A stretch of DNA of 64,000 nt from JAUPKT01 sp964427855. Its GTDB lineage: Bacteria > Desulfobacterota > Desulfomonilia > Desulfomonilales > Desulfomonilaceae. A program made the translations under genes and the position numbers. The DNA is taken from contig CAYRVH010000005.1 in the NCBI GenBank assembly GCA_964427855.1, positions 17,151 to 81,150 on the forward strand, given 5' to 3'. The notes below the pieces were generated by a model, which saw nothing but the letters and a program-made list of their open reading frames with translations, made no database searches and was not told the origin of the DNA. Below are positions 1 to 9,800 of this stretch, piece after piece. How positions within the stretch are numbered: the first letter of the stretch is position 1; every line of letters begins with the position of its first letter.

Positions 1-509
1 CGGTAGATGCGGCGCTCCTGACAGAGTATGGAGGCCAACATCTCCTTCACGAGGGTCTTCCCGTTGCTGCCGGTGACGCCGATCACAGGGATCTCGAAAA
101 GGGATCGATAGTGAGCTGCGAGCGTTTGAAGGGCCTGGAGCGTGTCGCGACACAGCATCACGGTGGCGCCGGCGGGTAACTCGCCGTCAAGAAGCTCTTC
201 TCGTTCCACCACCACGGCCTTGGCGCCAAGCTGCAGCGCGAGCCTCGCAAAGTCGTTTCCGTTGAAATGACTGCCTTTCAGGGCCCAAAAAATCTTGTTT
301 TCGCCCATCGGCTTGCGGGTGTCGATGGACACGCCTGAAACGGGGCCGCAACCAACTCCTTTTATCGCATAAGGCTGTATGATGCGGATGACGTCCGCAA
401 GATCGAGGAAGTCCTGATTCTCTATGCCGTGTTTCTCAACGAGGTTCGCCCCCGGACAGTACGACGTCTCCTCCAAGAACTTTGCAGGGTGGGAGCACGC
501 ATTGTCCAT
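1..509 (-). CDS. murF: UDP-N-acetylmuramoyl-tripeptide--D-alanyl-D-alanine ligase, N-terminal part
   Basis: MurF adds D-Ala-D-Ala to the UDP-MurNAc-tripeptide in the cytoplasm, the last cytoplasmic amino-acid addition in peptidoglycan precursor synthesis. The gene runs off the left edge, so only about 169 N-terminal residues are seen. Translation from the ATG at 509 gives the Mur N-terminal domain signature VSIDTRKPMGENKIFWALKG, which matches the SxDSRxxxxxxxFxALxG pattern of MurF/MurE, then the ATP P-loop VTGSNGKTLVKEM near the window edge. A short purine-rich AGGA lies just before the ATG. The GSNGKT loop followed by KEM favours MurF over MurE or MurC. The C-terminal domain and any downstream mraY/murD neighbours lie outside the window. 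Confidence 0.9.
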   Translation of the reverse strand, partial: MDNACSHPAKFLEETSYCPGANLVEKHGIENQDFLDLADVIRIIQPYAIKGVGCGPVSGVSIDTRKPMGENKIFWALKGSHFNGNDFARLALQLGAKAVVVEREELLDGELPAGATVMLCRDTLQALQTLAAHYRSLFEIPVIGVTGSNGKTLVKEMLASILCQERRIY

Positions 510-893
510 GTTTCCTAAAGATGCGACTCTGGATGGATCGCGCGTTCTTTCCAACGCCTCAGCGCCTCGTTATTTTTGGCAAGGCTGTACCACGAGGCAG
601 CTGAAATTACAAGAGGAGCGGGCTCAGGAGTTGCCCACAAAAAATTATGCAGCAAAGCGGGGTTGTCGGACAAAAAGGCCACGTTTTGGTGTCTGTCGGG
701 CAGTAAGCCTTATGCTGACCTGCCAAGGATTGCCCTGACGGCGTCTGCGCAAGCGTATAGAGTCTCTCGAAAGTACTCACGAATTTAATGACGTAGTCGG
801 CATGCAGACGTGTTTCACCCTCTGTCGTTTAGGCCGTCCCCCTCTATAATTTCCACCCCTGTCTTCCCCGTGATTTCCACCGCCCTTTTTCCC

Positions 894-1063
894 TGTCATT
901 TCGAACCGCGCCCTCTGTCATTTCAAGCCGCGCCCTCTGTCCTTTCGAGCCGCGCCCTCTGTCATTTCGAGCGAAGCGAGAAATCTTGACCCAGCGAGAA
1001 AGATTTCTCAGTCGCCAGGCTCCTTCGAAATGACATGGTGTCGCAAGGCTCCTTCGAAATGAC
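894..1063. repeat. palindromic GTCATTTCGA/TCGAAATGAC repeat with tandem 22-bp units (family A, copy 1)
   Basis: Four near-identical units of about 22 bp built on CTCTGTCATTTCGAGCCGCG run from about 894 to 970. The last opens a longer element that starts with GTCATTTCGA at 961 and closes with the inverted TCGAAATGAC at 1025-1034; the closing unit is then repeated once more to about 1063. Related elements with the same ends and a shared AGATTTCT core occur at 12367, 30061 and 39017. The element is non-coding and resembles the REP or MITE-like repeats common in deltaproteobacterial intergenic DNA. It is not a CRISPR array, because there are no unique spacers between the units. Confidence 0.75.
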
Positions 1064-1141
1064 AAGGCGTCGCAAGGCGTCTCGCTTTCATTCGAGTCTC
1101 GCTCCCTCGCAGTGACAAGATTTCGGCTCTCCTGGCGCATG

Positions 1142-1249
1142 NNNNNNNNNNNNNNNNNNNNNNNNNNNNNNNNNNNNNNNNNNNNNNNNNNNNNNNNNNN
1201 NNNNNNNNNNNNNNNNNNNNNNNNNNNNNNNNNNNNNNNNNNNNNNNNN
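1142..1249. other. assembly gap (108 N)
   Basis: This run of undetermined bases lies just downstream of repeat family A copy 1 and just upstream of a family B copy. Its position suggests that the assembler failed at the repeats, so the true distance between the flanks may differ. Confidence 0.95.
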
Positions 1250-1278
1250 TGTCACTTTTGTAAGAAATTTTCGCATTC

Positions 1279-1436
1279 CATAACCATTCTCAAAAAATTA
1301 CCAAATGCTCACATGTCAGATTTTCATTCCCATGAAAATGGGAATCCAAGAAACTCCTTGTGGATCCCCAATTTCGTGAGGATGGCGCAATGATGGGACA
1401 CACGCCCAATTCGTGATTAGTTTCGAGAGTTTACTA
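1279..1436 (+). mobile_element. MITE-like repeat, family B copy 1
   Basis: This element of about 158 bp is non-coding. It opens with ATAACCATTCTCAAAAAATT, carries the shared core GAAAATGGGAATCCAAGAAA and the CTTTCGTGAGGATGACGCAA-like segment, and ends with CGTGATTAGTTTCGAGAG before TTACTATA. The two ends are imperfect inverted repeats of one another (TATAAccgTTCTCaaa against its complement). Near-identical cores are seen at 56128 and 61741, and inverted at 11371. There is no transposase gene inside, as expected for a miniature inverted-repeat element mobilised in trans. Confidence 0.75.
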
Positions 1437-1859
1437 TAACGTCCAATAAACTACGCCCCACCTCCATTACTCATAAATCAACTAACACTGCCGATAATTG
1501 GGGAATGTCCTTTACCCGCCTCCATGAGAGACGCTCCTCGCCCAGCTTCATGGCGCGATTTCGCGCTGTTGTCGCAATAAGCCATAAGTAGATTCCCTGT
1601 CATTGCGAAAAGCCCATGGCCGCGAAGCCGTCTCCGCTCACATCGTCCGCGTCCAAAGGCAGAGGCCGACGTGGAGGTTTTTTTCGAGAACGGCTATAAT
1701 CCAATCCATGTCTGTCCACGAAGAGAACTCCTAGGGAACTGACGCATATGGTGTCCGAGTTACTCATCCCAAAGGAGAGCCACGGACCGGCTTTTCTACG
1801 GCCACTGGCGCGAATTTCATGGATGACGTAACCAGCTTTTTGTGCTTGGCGGCAGGACG

Positions 1860-2483
1860 ATGTTCGAATTACAAATCCTTTTTCTCACGTTGATACCCGT
1901 CTTTTCCGGCATTGTACCCCATGACAGCCTCTCCGGATGTTCACCGTCGGCCTTATTTGGCGTGGCTGAAGCAGTCACCGCTGACTTTCTCCACGGGACG
2001 TGGCAGACCTCAGACGAATTTTTCAAATGGGGTGTGACCGACCGGCAAAAAGCGACTTTGCGGCCCTTTCGCGAAACCGGTTTTGCGAGATTCAACAAGG
2101 ACGGGACAATGCGCATGGTCAACCTTTTTCAACCCAATGAGGGCATGTGGGAGGTCACGAATAAAGGGCTTATTCTCAGAGACCCGCGCTATCCAGAAGC
2201 CCCTGCGCAAGTCGTGCCTGTCCGCAAGAGAGATGAAAACCGAATCTGGTTACTTATGCCGTTTTCCGGGGGCGCCATCGGGATTGGATTGGTGAGGACG
2301 CCGCGAGAGGATATTCCCGTTAGTGAGCTGCAGAAAAAGGCTAACAGAAACCCAGTACCGAAACGGGGTCCGCCTTCACGGGCAAAATACCGCTCTGATA
2401 GTGCACGCGAAGATGACCACACGCCTTCATCGGAATCTTCTGTCACCAAGGAGAGCGATGACACACTTGAACACCTTCCGTAA
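1860..2483 (+). CDS. hypothetical secreted protein
   Basis: This 207-residue protein has a hydrophobic N terminus (residues about 3-20, FELQILFLTLIPVFSG) that looks like a signal sequence. A Cys follows in LSGC at about residue 27, but it lies too far past the hydrophobic core for a confident lipobox. The mature part (about 45-150) reads like a small beta-rich domain: it contains GTWQTSDEFFKWG and a run of alternating polar and hydrophobic strands ending near GIGLVRTP, reminiscent of lipocalin-like 'amount of product formed' domains. The last 60 residues are charged and probably disordered. The ATG at 1860 is chosen because GGCAGGACG precedes it; an upstream GTG at 1842 would spoil the signal sequence. 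The family is not recognised. Confidence 0.6.
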   Translation: MFELQILFLTLIPVFSGIVPHDSLSGCSPSALFGVAEAVTADFLHGTWQTSDEFFKWGVTDRQKATLRPFRETGFARFNKDGTMRMVNLFQPNEGMWEVTNKGLILRDPRYPEAPAQVVPVRKRDENRIWLLMPFSGGAIGIGLVRTPREDIPVSELQKKANRNPVPKRGPPSRAKYRSDSAREDDHTPSSESSVTKESDDTLEHLP

Positions 2484-2720
2484 ACGGACGGCGGGCCTTA
2501 TGTGAGAGGCGCGCAACCGCTTGCCAATTCGATAATGTGTCATGGACGTCATTCGCTCGGAGGCGAGAATACAGATCAGTGGATCCCGGATGGAGTCGTG
2601 ACCGTCAACTCCGCCGCAGCGATGAAAATGTAGAGGTTTTCGAAAATGTTCACGCACGCCATGACGCAGAACTCACCCCGAAAGTAATTTCGCACATTGG
2701 AATATCGAGGAAACGATTTG

Positions 2721-3317
2721 CTACGTGTCTGTGGCTGAGGGGGTGGTGAAGTTGTGGTCTTTACGATATGTGTTGGCGCCGTTGATTCTGCTGCGTGGAA
2801 ACCTATCATGCGCCTTAGTCTCGGGGCTTGCAGATCCTCCTCTCCTCTTTTTCAGTTTCAGATCCTTTTCGATCACACGGTGCATCACAGACCGCAGGTC
2901 TTCATCTCCGAGGGGCTCCAACAGCGTACGCACTCTGCGTTGCTCCCACTCGTCCAGGACAGGTTCCTCATGTTCCTCGGCCGTCTTTGGAGCGCCGAAG
3001 CCCCACGATCGCTGGGCAAAGCGGATATCCTCGAATTTGGTTGCGCCCGAGCTCAGAGACTTGTTGATTTTCGCAAGTAGCACCTGCTTCAGCGCCGCAA
3101 TCTCGTTCATCCACACCGAAGAATCGACGGCTATGTGTACGACTTTTTCGGTAATTCTCTCTATTCGTGCGTGGCGGGCAATGGCAGGACTCACGATCTG
3201 CGGCCACAAAAACGCAACCTGACGCCGTGAAAGAGCCTTTTTGAGACCATACTGGTCGAGGAGCTTCTTTAACACTGCGCCAGCTTGTACAGGCGTATTG
3301 GCAGGGCGTCGTTTCAT
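2721..3317 (-). CDS. dciA: DUF721/DciA-family protein
   Basis: DciA is the ancestral loader or partner of the replicative helicase DnaB in bacteria that lack DnaC or DnaI. The N-terminal 100 residues carry the DUF721 pattern: LLDQYGLKKAL, then LWPQIVSPAIARHARIERI, then VVHIAVDSSVWMNEIAALK and INKSL, corresponding to the conserved W..IVG..ia.Ht and v.vdSsaW.qEL blocks. The C-terminal half (residues 110-198) is charged and of low complexity, a lineage-specific tail. It is the last gene of a minus-strand run speD-mogA-dciA, about 100 bp after mogA. No strong ribosome binding site (RBS) is seen before the ATG. The family call is good; a helicase role in this organism is inferred from the family. 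Confidence 0.75.
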   Translation of the reverse strand: MKRRPANTPVQAGAVLKKLLDQYGLKKALSRRQVAFLWPQIVSPAIARHARIERITEKVVHIAVDSSVWMNEIAALKQVLLAKINKSLSSGATKFEDIRFAQRSWGFGAPKTAEEHEEPVLDEWEQRRVRTLLEPLGDEDLRSVMHRVIEKDLKLKKRRGGSASPETKAHDRFPRSRINGANTYRKDHNFTTPSATDT

Positions 3318-3418
3318 GAGGCTTTTGGCTTCCGATGTTGAGTGGCCTGTAGAAACCCGAGACCGGTCAGCGCCACGAGCGCCTCCCCGTCGCGCGGCGG
3401 AACTCGTTTACAAACGGA

Positions 3419-3925
3419 TCACACTGCGCAGTCCGATGGATCTCCGTGTATCTTCGCGACAGCATGAGGCAGGGCCTTGATCACTGCTGCAACGTTTTCT
3501 ATTGCACCCTTGGGGCTGCCGGGAAGATTAATGATGAGGACGCGGCCGCGTATACCGGCGACGGCCCGTGAAAGCATGGCGTGAGGCGTTTTCGCAGCGC
3601 TGGCTGAGCGCATGGTTTCAGCGATGCCGGGGATGACCACCTCCAGCACGGACAGCGTGGCCTCCGGGGTGACGTCCCGGGGCGCCACGCCCGTCCCGCC
3701 GGTGGTGAAGATAATATCTATATCAGCCTTGTCGGCCCATGCCCGGAGTTTACGGGCTATTTCGGTGATCTCGTCGGGGCATACCGCAGCGTCAATGACG
3801 TCAACGCCGTTCTGCCTCAGAAAATCCGAAAGTTGCGGACCAGCCCTGTCTTCTCGAATTCCCTGGAACGAGCGGTCGCTAACAGTGAGCACCGCCGCAC
3901 GCAACGAGTTCGTATGGTGACTCAT
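3419..3925 (-). CDS. mog: molybdopterin adenylyltransferase (MogA/MoaB family)
   Basis: The product adenylylates molybdopterin so that molybdate or tungstate can be inserted. That suits a genome with an AOR-type tungsten/molybdenum enzyme at 53 kb. The 168-residue protein has the family landmarks: AAVLTVSDR near the N terminus, the substrate-binding TTGGTGVAPRDVTPEAT (about residues 89-105) and NLPGSPKGA near the C terminus. An AAAGGA RBS sits 7 nt before the ATG. The start lies inside the 3' end of speD, so the two genes overlap by 47 bp and are probably co-transcribed. MogA and MoaB are hard to separate from sequence alone. Confidence 0.85.
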   Translation of the reverse strand: MSHHTNSLRAAVLTVSDRSFQGIREDRAGPQLSDFLRQNGVDVIDAAVCPDEITEIARKLRAWADKADIDIIFTTGGTGVAPRDVTPEATLSVLEVVIPGIAETMRSASAAKTPHAMLSRAVAGIRGRVLIINLPGSPKGAIENVAAVIKALPHAVAKIHGDPSDCAV

Positions 3926-4298
3926 GACGGTCCTTTCGTATGATGCGGGACTCTAAGAGTCCTCTCGGGAAGTCTTTGACTTCCATTTCTTCCGCTTCCA
4001 GCTCGTGTTTGAGAAACCGAGCCGCTTTCCATGGGTCCACGGTGGACCCGCAGGTAAACACATCAACCGCTGCATAGCCGTGTTCCGGCCACGTGTGAAT
4101 GGTGAGATGGGATTCTGCAATCACCACCACTCCGGACACCCCTTGCGGATTAAAGTCCTGAAATGCCGTCTTCAGTACAGTTGCCCCCGCGGCTTCAGCG
4201 GCCTGAGACAATATTCTTTCCAAATAATCGAGGTTGTCTATTTTCTGCCTATTGCAGGACCAAAACTCGATCAGAAGATGAATTCCCAAAGCTTTCAT
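3879..4298 (-). CDS. speD: S-adenosylmethionine decarboxylase proenzyme, prokaryotic class 1B
   Basis: The enzyme decarboxylates SAM to supply the aminopropyl donor for spermidine synthesis. It is a 139-residue proenzyme that self-cleaves to make a pyruvoyl group. From the second ATG (4298) the catalytic residues fall at Ser63 (ESHLTIHTWPEHGYAAVD), His68 and Cys83, exactly the numbering of the Thermotoga maritima enzyme. That supports this start over the ATG six bases upstream, which abuts the GGAGG with no spacing; from 4298 the GGAGG is 6 nt away. The 3' end overlaps mogA. No spermidine synthase is visible nearby. Confidence 0.92.
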   Translation of the reverse strand: MKALGIHLLIEFWSCNRQKIDNLDYLERILSQAAEAAGATVLKTAFQDFNPQGVSGVVVIAESHLTIHTWPEHGYAAVDVFTCGSTVDPWKAARFLKHELEAEEMEVKDFPRGLLESRIIRKDRHESPYELVACGGAHC

Positions 4299-5184
4299 CG
4301 TCATCCTCCGTACCGAGTGGGCAAACGCCTCTCGCGAGATAACTAGATAACGCTCGCGGTCACCAATTTTGCCGACCGGCGTCCCTTACCGGCCCGTGAC
4401 CACACCCCTTGTCGCCGATTGATTTGACCGATATGTGCTTTGGCGGGCCGCCACAGGTTGCCTCACGCCAAACCATGGATGGGGGAGTTTGCTCCCCTGA
4501 CCCTGGAGGTGCTACGGTCTCAACCTTACGAGAGGAAAACAGTGCGTCTCCCCTCTAAGGTATCTCCTTTCAGCGTCGATTTTTTGGTGTAAGGATAAGA
4601 GACGAACGCGTCGGGAACATGAATCCATAAGGCCCAATCTGCCTTTGGGATGCGGTTTGTGAGGTATGAACAAAGCGTCTCGAATCATTTTCCCGACCTT
4701 GGGCGAATGCCCTTTCTGATATTATCAACCCAAAACTTTTGCATCTTTTTCGTGCAAGTTGTCAAGCAAAAAATCAACGCGTAGCATTCATTTTGTCTCA
4801 CGTACCTTTGCCAAGTTCCATGTCCCCGTGACTTTTTATTTGGGCAAGAACACAGCAGCAAAAACAATAAATGAAACCATTTTTTGGCAAAAAAGACAAC
4901 ACGTTGAAGCTGCCTCGTCATGACGCGGATAGCTCTACATCGTCAAAAGTCTGTGGCCACCGACCTGACCTTTCAGAAATATTTTTCAATGCAAGTCGTG
5001 CGGGCTGATATCGCAGCGTGGGCATTGGCGGCATGCCCCTGATCCATAGTGGGATTTTTCTAGGTCGGAATACGCGGGCTTGCACTGCGGGGAGAGCGAG
5101 CGCATTATTAGTCGAGAGGGTCTGTATCTGTAGGGGCTGAGGACCCTCGACATCTACCGTGCAGAGAGCAAGAGGGGGCCGCCA
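4299..5184. other. intergenic region with several strong inverted repeats (4442-4560)
   Basis: No gene is supported here. Between 4442 and 4560 the sequence is unusually self-complementary: GGCGGGCCGCC at 4442-4452, GGGGAG-TTTG-CTCCCC at 4482-4497, and a longer imperfect hairpin at 4524-4560 whose arms CCTTACGAGAGGA and TCCCCTCTAAGG pair with one bulge and one mismatch. The block lies about 150-260 bp upstream of speD on the strand that would be transcribed, so it could be a leader RNA or an independent small RNA. No riboswitch or known RNA class could be matched. The rest (4561-5184) shows nothing. Confidence 0.3.
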
Positions 5185-5445
5185 GTGACAAGAGAAGACG
5201 TGCTTCGAGCCTTGCGAGAGTTCTTTTTTGGTATGGCCGTGTACGAACATAGGTCTGTGGCTATGAAGGAAAAGGCTGTGCGAGAGAGTCTCTTCCTGCT
5301 TTGTATCTTTGGCGACGTGCTGGGTGTGCCGGCGCCGGTCTCAATTTACACACTCAGGCTCTTCCCCCATGCATGCACGAAGCTCGAAGGGTGGAAAAGG
5401 AATATGCTCCGGGAGAGGGATTGGACAGACTGGTCGTTCGATTAA
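5185..5445 (+). CDS. conserved small hypothetical protein
   Basis: This 86-residue protein starts at GTG, with AGAGGGGG six bases upstream. It has a helical N-terminal part (LRALREFFFGMAVYEHRSVA), then LLCIFGDVLGVPAPVSIYTLRL, then a C-terminal LEGWKRNMLRERDWTD. The FGD(M/V)LG(I/V)P...YxLRLxP...WKRxxLRExDxTD layout recalls small uncharacterised proteins in other deltaproteobacteria, although this is recognition from memory, not a search. There is no signal peptide or clear membrane helix. It sits alone, 264 bp upstream of the PhoU-like gene. Function is unknown. Confidence 0.5.
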   Translation: MTREDVLRALREFFFGMAVYEHRSVAMKEKAVRESLFLLCIFGDVLGVPAPVSIYTLRLFPHACTKLEGWKRNMLRERDWTDWSFD

Positions 5446-5709
5446 CGACGCGTCGAGGCGGCGTTTCTTCTCCCGAGCGTCTCTGGAAAGGGCAGAGAGG
5501 CGGCGAACATGGTCAGCAGTCAACGCTCATACACCTGGGGAGCGGCGATCGTATGATATGCTGAAGGCTGCGCCCCCTCACATGCCCCCCGATTATGCTC
5601 CGGCCGCGTGCGACTGGGCTGCGGCAGGGGGGGTGGCGCGGCCTTGCAACACTACTTTCAATCCTGTTATCATCCATGCCGAAGTGTTTCCCACCGGAGG
5701 TAGTCAACC

Positions 5710-6414
5710 ATGAAAGAGCAAAGGGTTTTATGGAATCCTTTTCGGATGATCAGTCCTAAACTCGACGAGGAGATTGGAAAGATAGAGGAGCTTTATCGCG
5801 CGGAGGTATCACAAACTCGAACTCCTGAAGAAAGCATCCTGATTATGCTGGCAAAGCTGATTCAAGTGGCGCGTATACTCTCTGTATCCTCGAAGTCAGA
5901 GAGTCTGGAAAAACTAAAGGAATGCGAGGAGTTGATTCACCAGGTGCATGAGCAGGAAAAGAGCGCGACCGCGTCTATTTTGAGTGCGTCGTCAGCCGCC
6001 AGCAAGGTCTGGTTTCGGACGTTCGTGCGCTTCCCAAGCAGAATTGAGCGAATTGGAGAGATGTTCGAGAATATGTTGAGGGCGATTCGCAGCAAAGTCG
6101 AGGATGGCATCCCCTTTAGCGACAAAGCTCAAGGGGAGCTCCATGCCATATTGGACCTTTTGGCAGAGCTGCTGGTGAACCTTCGCGACAGCATGGTGGT
6201 CACGAACCCGGTGCTTCTGCACCACATCGCCGGTCAATGCGAACGGCTGAGTCAGCTTGTGGAAGATGCGCGGCTCGCTCACTGGGAAAGGCTGGAAGCA
6301 GGCTTCTGCTCTCCCCAAGCCAATGCAATTTTTTTATTTATTCTCGACTCCGTAAAGAATATCAATCAATACGTGAGCAATATGAAAGACAACCTTTTGG
6401 AGTTAGCAGAGTAG
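5710..6414 (+). CDS. PhoU-like helical protein
   Basis: This 234-residue protein is predicted to be nearly all alpha-helical and cytoplasmic. It has two repeated antiparallel helical stretches with spaced leucines and acidic residues (for example FENMLRAIRSKVEDGIPFSD and LLAELLVNLRDSMVVTNP), the look of PhoU/DUF47 three-helix bundles. Those bundles usually act with phosphate or Na/Pi transporters. No transporter gene is adjacent, so the partner is unknown. A GGAGG lies 9 nt before the ATG. The PhoU-like call rests on overall pattern and carries moderate confidence. A 456-bp gap follows before the activase gene. Confidence 0.55.
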   Translation: MKEQRVLWNPFRMISPKLDEEIGKIEELYRAEVSQTRTPEESILIMLAKLIQVARILSVSSKSESLEKLKECEELIHQVHEQEKSATASILSASSAASKVWFRTFVRFPSRIERIGEMFENMLRAIRSKVEDGIPFSDKAQGELHAILDLLAELLVNLRDSMVVTNPVLLHHIAGQCERLSQLVEDARLAHWERLEAGFCSPQANAIFLFILDSVKNINQYVSNMKDNLLELAE

Positions 6415-6870
6415 CTGTTGACTGCGATTTTCACCGCAAAGGGCAGGGGCGAGATGTGCAAAGCTGCACGCGTCCCAGGTGGGATCTCCTAGAGGCAGAC
6501 GCATTGCTTTTGGTTCCGGGACGGCCTATGTTCCCTTTAAAGTAGTTCTCGAGGAAAAAGCGGGAATTCAAAAACGGCCTCTGCTCGCGTGATGAGAGCG
6601 GGGACCGCTTCGTCGCTATCGGGGCTTAGGGCAATGACAAAGAGGCCGCTGACGCGTCATACCGAGCGGAGGGAAGTGATCTTGTGATAAACTTGGAAGA
6701 AAACTATATCATGTTCAGTTTGTCAGTCTCGAGATTCGGTCTTCGCGCCGTGTTGAAATGAGCGGATGCCTCAGTAGGGACCAGACAACACTTCAGCCCC
6801 TCTCTGGCAAACCGAATCGGACGGCCTATACTGAACATGCGACGCAATAGCAGTTGAGGAGAATTTCTTG
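6415..6870. other. intergenic region, nothing assignable
   Basis: These 456 bp separate the PhoU-like gene from the activase. No open frame with an RBS and no repeat family seen elsewhere in the window is present. A promoter for the activase gene is presumably here, but no clear -35/-10 pair could be chosen. The only clear signal is GAGGAG at 6856-6861, the RBS of the next gene. Confidence 0.5.
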
Positions 6871-9800
6871 ATGGAAGTTCTGGGTATGTGTTTAGGCGCT
6901 TCCACGTTGAGCATGGTGCGTCTCCGAAAAGAAAGCGGCGCCCCGAGGATAGTTCATGCGGCAACCATCACGCATGAGGGCAATCCTCGAAAAACCTTGT
7001 TGGATGCACTTGAAAAGGAGCCAGGGATCAGCGAAATCCCTATCGCTGTGACGGGGCGAAAATTCATTCAATTCATGAAGCTGACAACGATATCCGAACC
7101 CGAAGCAGTGGAAATGGCTGCTGCGCACATACTCCAGGGGAAAGGCCAGTACCGTGTGATTGTCAGCGCCGGCGGCGAGACCTTTCTCGTGTATCATCTG
7201 GATGATGATTTTAAGATCCAAGGAATACAAACAGGCAACAAATGCGCATCAGGGACGGGCGAATTCTTCCTCCAGCAAATCGGTCGCATGAACTTGACTC
7301 TGGAAGAGGTATCAAAGTTGGGGATTTCCGAAGAGGTGCACAAGGTCTCGGGGCGGTGCTCTGTGTTTTGCAAGAGCGATTGCACCCATGCCCTGAACAA
7401 AGGCATTCCCAAGGCGCATGTGGTTGCAGGCCTGGGCATGATGATGGCCAACAAGGTATTGGAGCTGCTCAAGAAATTGCCCAAAAAAAGCATAATGCTG
7501 GTGGGCGGCTCATCAAAAAACAAGACCATGATTCACTATCTGTCCAAGGAGATCGAAGACCTATTCATTCCCGAAGAGGCCCCTTTTTTTGAGGCGTATG
7601 GCGCGGCGCTATGGGCCTTGGATCATCCGACAGTGCGCTACACAGGCCCTCAGGATGTCTTCGAACGAAAGAGTTCGACCTTTAGCTATCTGAGGCCGTT
7701 GGCGGAATTCCGCAACAAAGTGCACTTCAACGACCGCCCCAGATGCGTGGCTCAAGCAGGCGACAGAACCATCCTGGGCCTCGATGTCGGGTCAACTACG
7801 ACCAAGGGCGTCATCATGCGTTGCAGCGACAAGGCGATTCTTGCAGCGGATTATCTCCGCACCGATGGCGATCCGGTCGCTGCCGCGCGCAAAGTATATA
7901 GAAGCCTGGCCGATCAGGTGAACGCGCCCATCAAGATAAAGGGTCTGGGCGTCACGGGGTCCGGTCGCCAGATTGCGGGCCTACATGCGATGACACACGG
8001 CGTCATAAACGAGATCATCGCTCATGCAACGGCGGCCGTGCACTTCGATCGAGATGTGGACACTATCTTCGAGATTGGGGGCCAGGACGCAAAATATACC
8101 TACATCACCAACGGCGTGCCCAGCGATTATGCGATGAACGAGGCTTGCAGCGCAGGGACAGGGTCGTTTCTTGAGGAGTCCGCAAAAGAAAGTCTGGGCG
8201 TGAAGGTCGTGGATATAGGCAAGGTCGCGTACCAGGGAACGAAGCCGCCGAATTTCAACGACCAATGCGCTGCGTTTATTGGATCGGATATTAAGAATGC
8301 GGCTCAAGAGGGAATACCGCTCGAAGACATCGTTGCAGGGCTGGTCTATTCTATTTGCATGAATTACTCCAATCGCGTGAAGGGCAACAGACCAGTAGGG
8401 GCCAAGGTGTTCATGCAGGGCGGCGTATGCTACAACGAAGCCATTCCCGCAGCCATGGCGGCTATCACCGGCAAGGAGATCGTTGTCCCGCCGGAGCCAG
8501 GATTGATGGGCGCATTCGGCGTGGCTTTGGAGGTCGAGCGTCGGATCAATGTCGGCCTCATGGCGGAACAAGACTTTGATCTCAACAGTCTGGCCAATCG
8601 TGGAGTCGCGTACAAAAAATCGTTTGTCTGCGGAGGGGGCAAGGAAAAATGCGATCGGCGATGCGAAATCGCCCGCATCGAAATCGAGGGAAAGACCTAT
8701 CCCTTTGGGGGTGCGTGCAACCGATATGTCAATCTCGTGCGACACATTCAATTTGAGCGACAAAAATATGACATGGTGGATTATCGCCAGAAGCTCGTAT
8801 TCGAAGACCTCGCTCCTGACGACCCTTCCGACCTGAGACCGACTGTCGGAATGAACAGATCGTTTCTTGTCAACACCTACTTTCCTTTTTTCAACACATT
8901 CTTCGCGGAGCTTGGCTATCGATTGGTGCTGCCGGATACGGTGGATCCCGAAGGTATGGATCAGAGGGGCGCTGCGTTTTGCTTTCCAGTGGAGATCGCC
9001 CACGGCTATGCGCTCGATCTGCTGAGGAAGGACCCGAATATACTTTTTCTCCCTCACATTCGTGGCGTGCCCACGGATCACGAAAATCCAAACACCTGCA
9101 CCTGCGTCTTTGTTCAGGGGGAGGCTTTTTATTTGTCCGGTACCTTTGAAGGTATCGCACAAAAAAGGGTGCTGACTCCCTATCTGGATTTAAGTAAGGG
9201 CTTTGACGCAAGGCTTGAGGATTTTGTCCAGATTGCGAAACAATTGGGAGCATCCCGGACTCAAGGCGCCGAAGCCGCAAGAAAAGCCATTGCCGCTCAG
9301 GAACGATTCAAAGAGCGGCTGCGCGCCAAAGGGCGTGAAATTCTCGACATCTTGCAACAAGACCCCGAAGCCATCGCCATAGTCCTCTTTGGACGGCCAT
9401 ACAATGCCTTCGCGGCAGAGGCCAACAAGGGGATTCCCGCCAAATTTGCCTCACGAGGGTACTTTATTGTGCCCTTTGACATGCTGCCTTACGAAAATCA
9501 GGAACTCCAAGACGCTGACACCATGTATTGGTCCATGGGGAGAATGATATTGAAGTCTGCGAGACTGGCGAGGAATCACAAACAGCTTTTTGGGACATAC
9601 ATCAGTAATTTCTCCTGCGGACCAGATTCTTTCATCGTTGGCTATTTCCGAGATGAGATGGGGCGTAAACCTTCTCTGACCCTGGAGCTGGACAGCCACA
9701 CCGCAGATGCCGGCTTGGAGACGCGGATCGAGGCCTTCCTCGATATCGTACATTATTATCGTGAACTCGAAAGCAGGAAGCAAATCAGCCAGGTGCGCAA

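Larger units (their letters stand above)
510..1859. other. gene-poor stretch built of dispersed repeats and an assembly gap
   Basis: No convincing gene lies between murF and the gene at 1860. The stretch holds a fragment resembling one end of the MITE-like repeat family (about 764-792, minus orientation), a tandem and palindromic repeat block (894-1063), a run of N (1142-1249), a full MITE-like copy (1279-1436) and a partial GTCATTGCGA-type repeat near 1597-1640. Short open frames here translate the repeats and are not believable proteins. No terminator or promoter could be assigned with confidence. Confidence 0.6.

Noticed and set aside
894..966. Tandem 22-bp units as a CRISPR array
   Set aside because: The units follow each other with no unique spacers and belong to a dispersed palindromic repeat.
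844..1140. 98-codon open frame on the minus strand
   Set aside because: It translates repeat family A, including its tandem units, and has no RBS or protein-like composition.
4482..4497. Hairpin GGGGAG-TTTG-CTCCCC as a terminator
   Set aside because: No T-tract follows on either strand and no gene ends close by.
7981..9162. 393-codon minus-strand open frame
   Set aside because: It lies fully opposite the activase gene, whose motifs are strong; the antisense frame has no recognisable domain.
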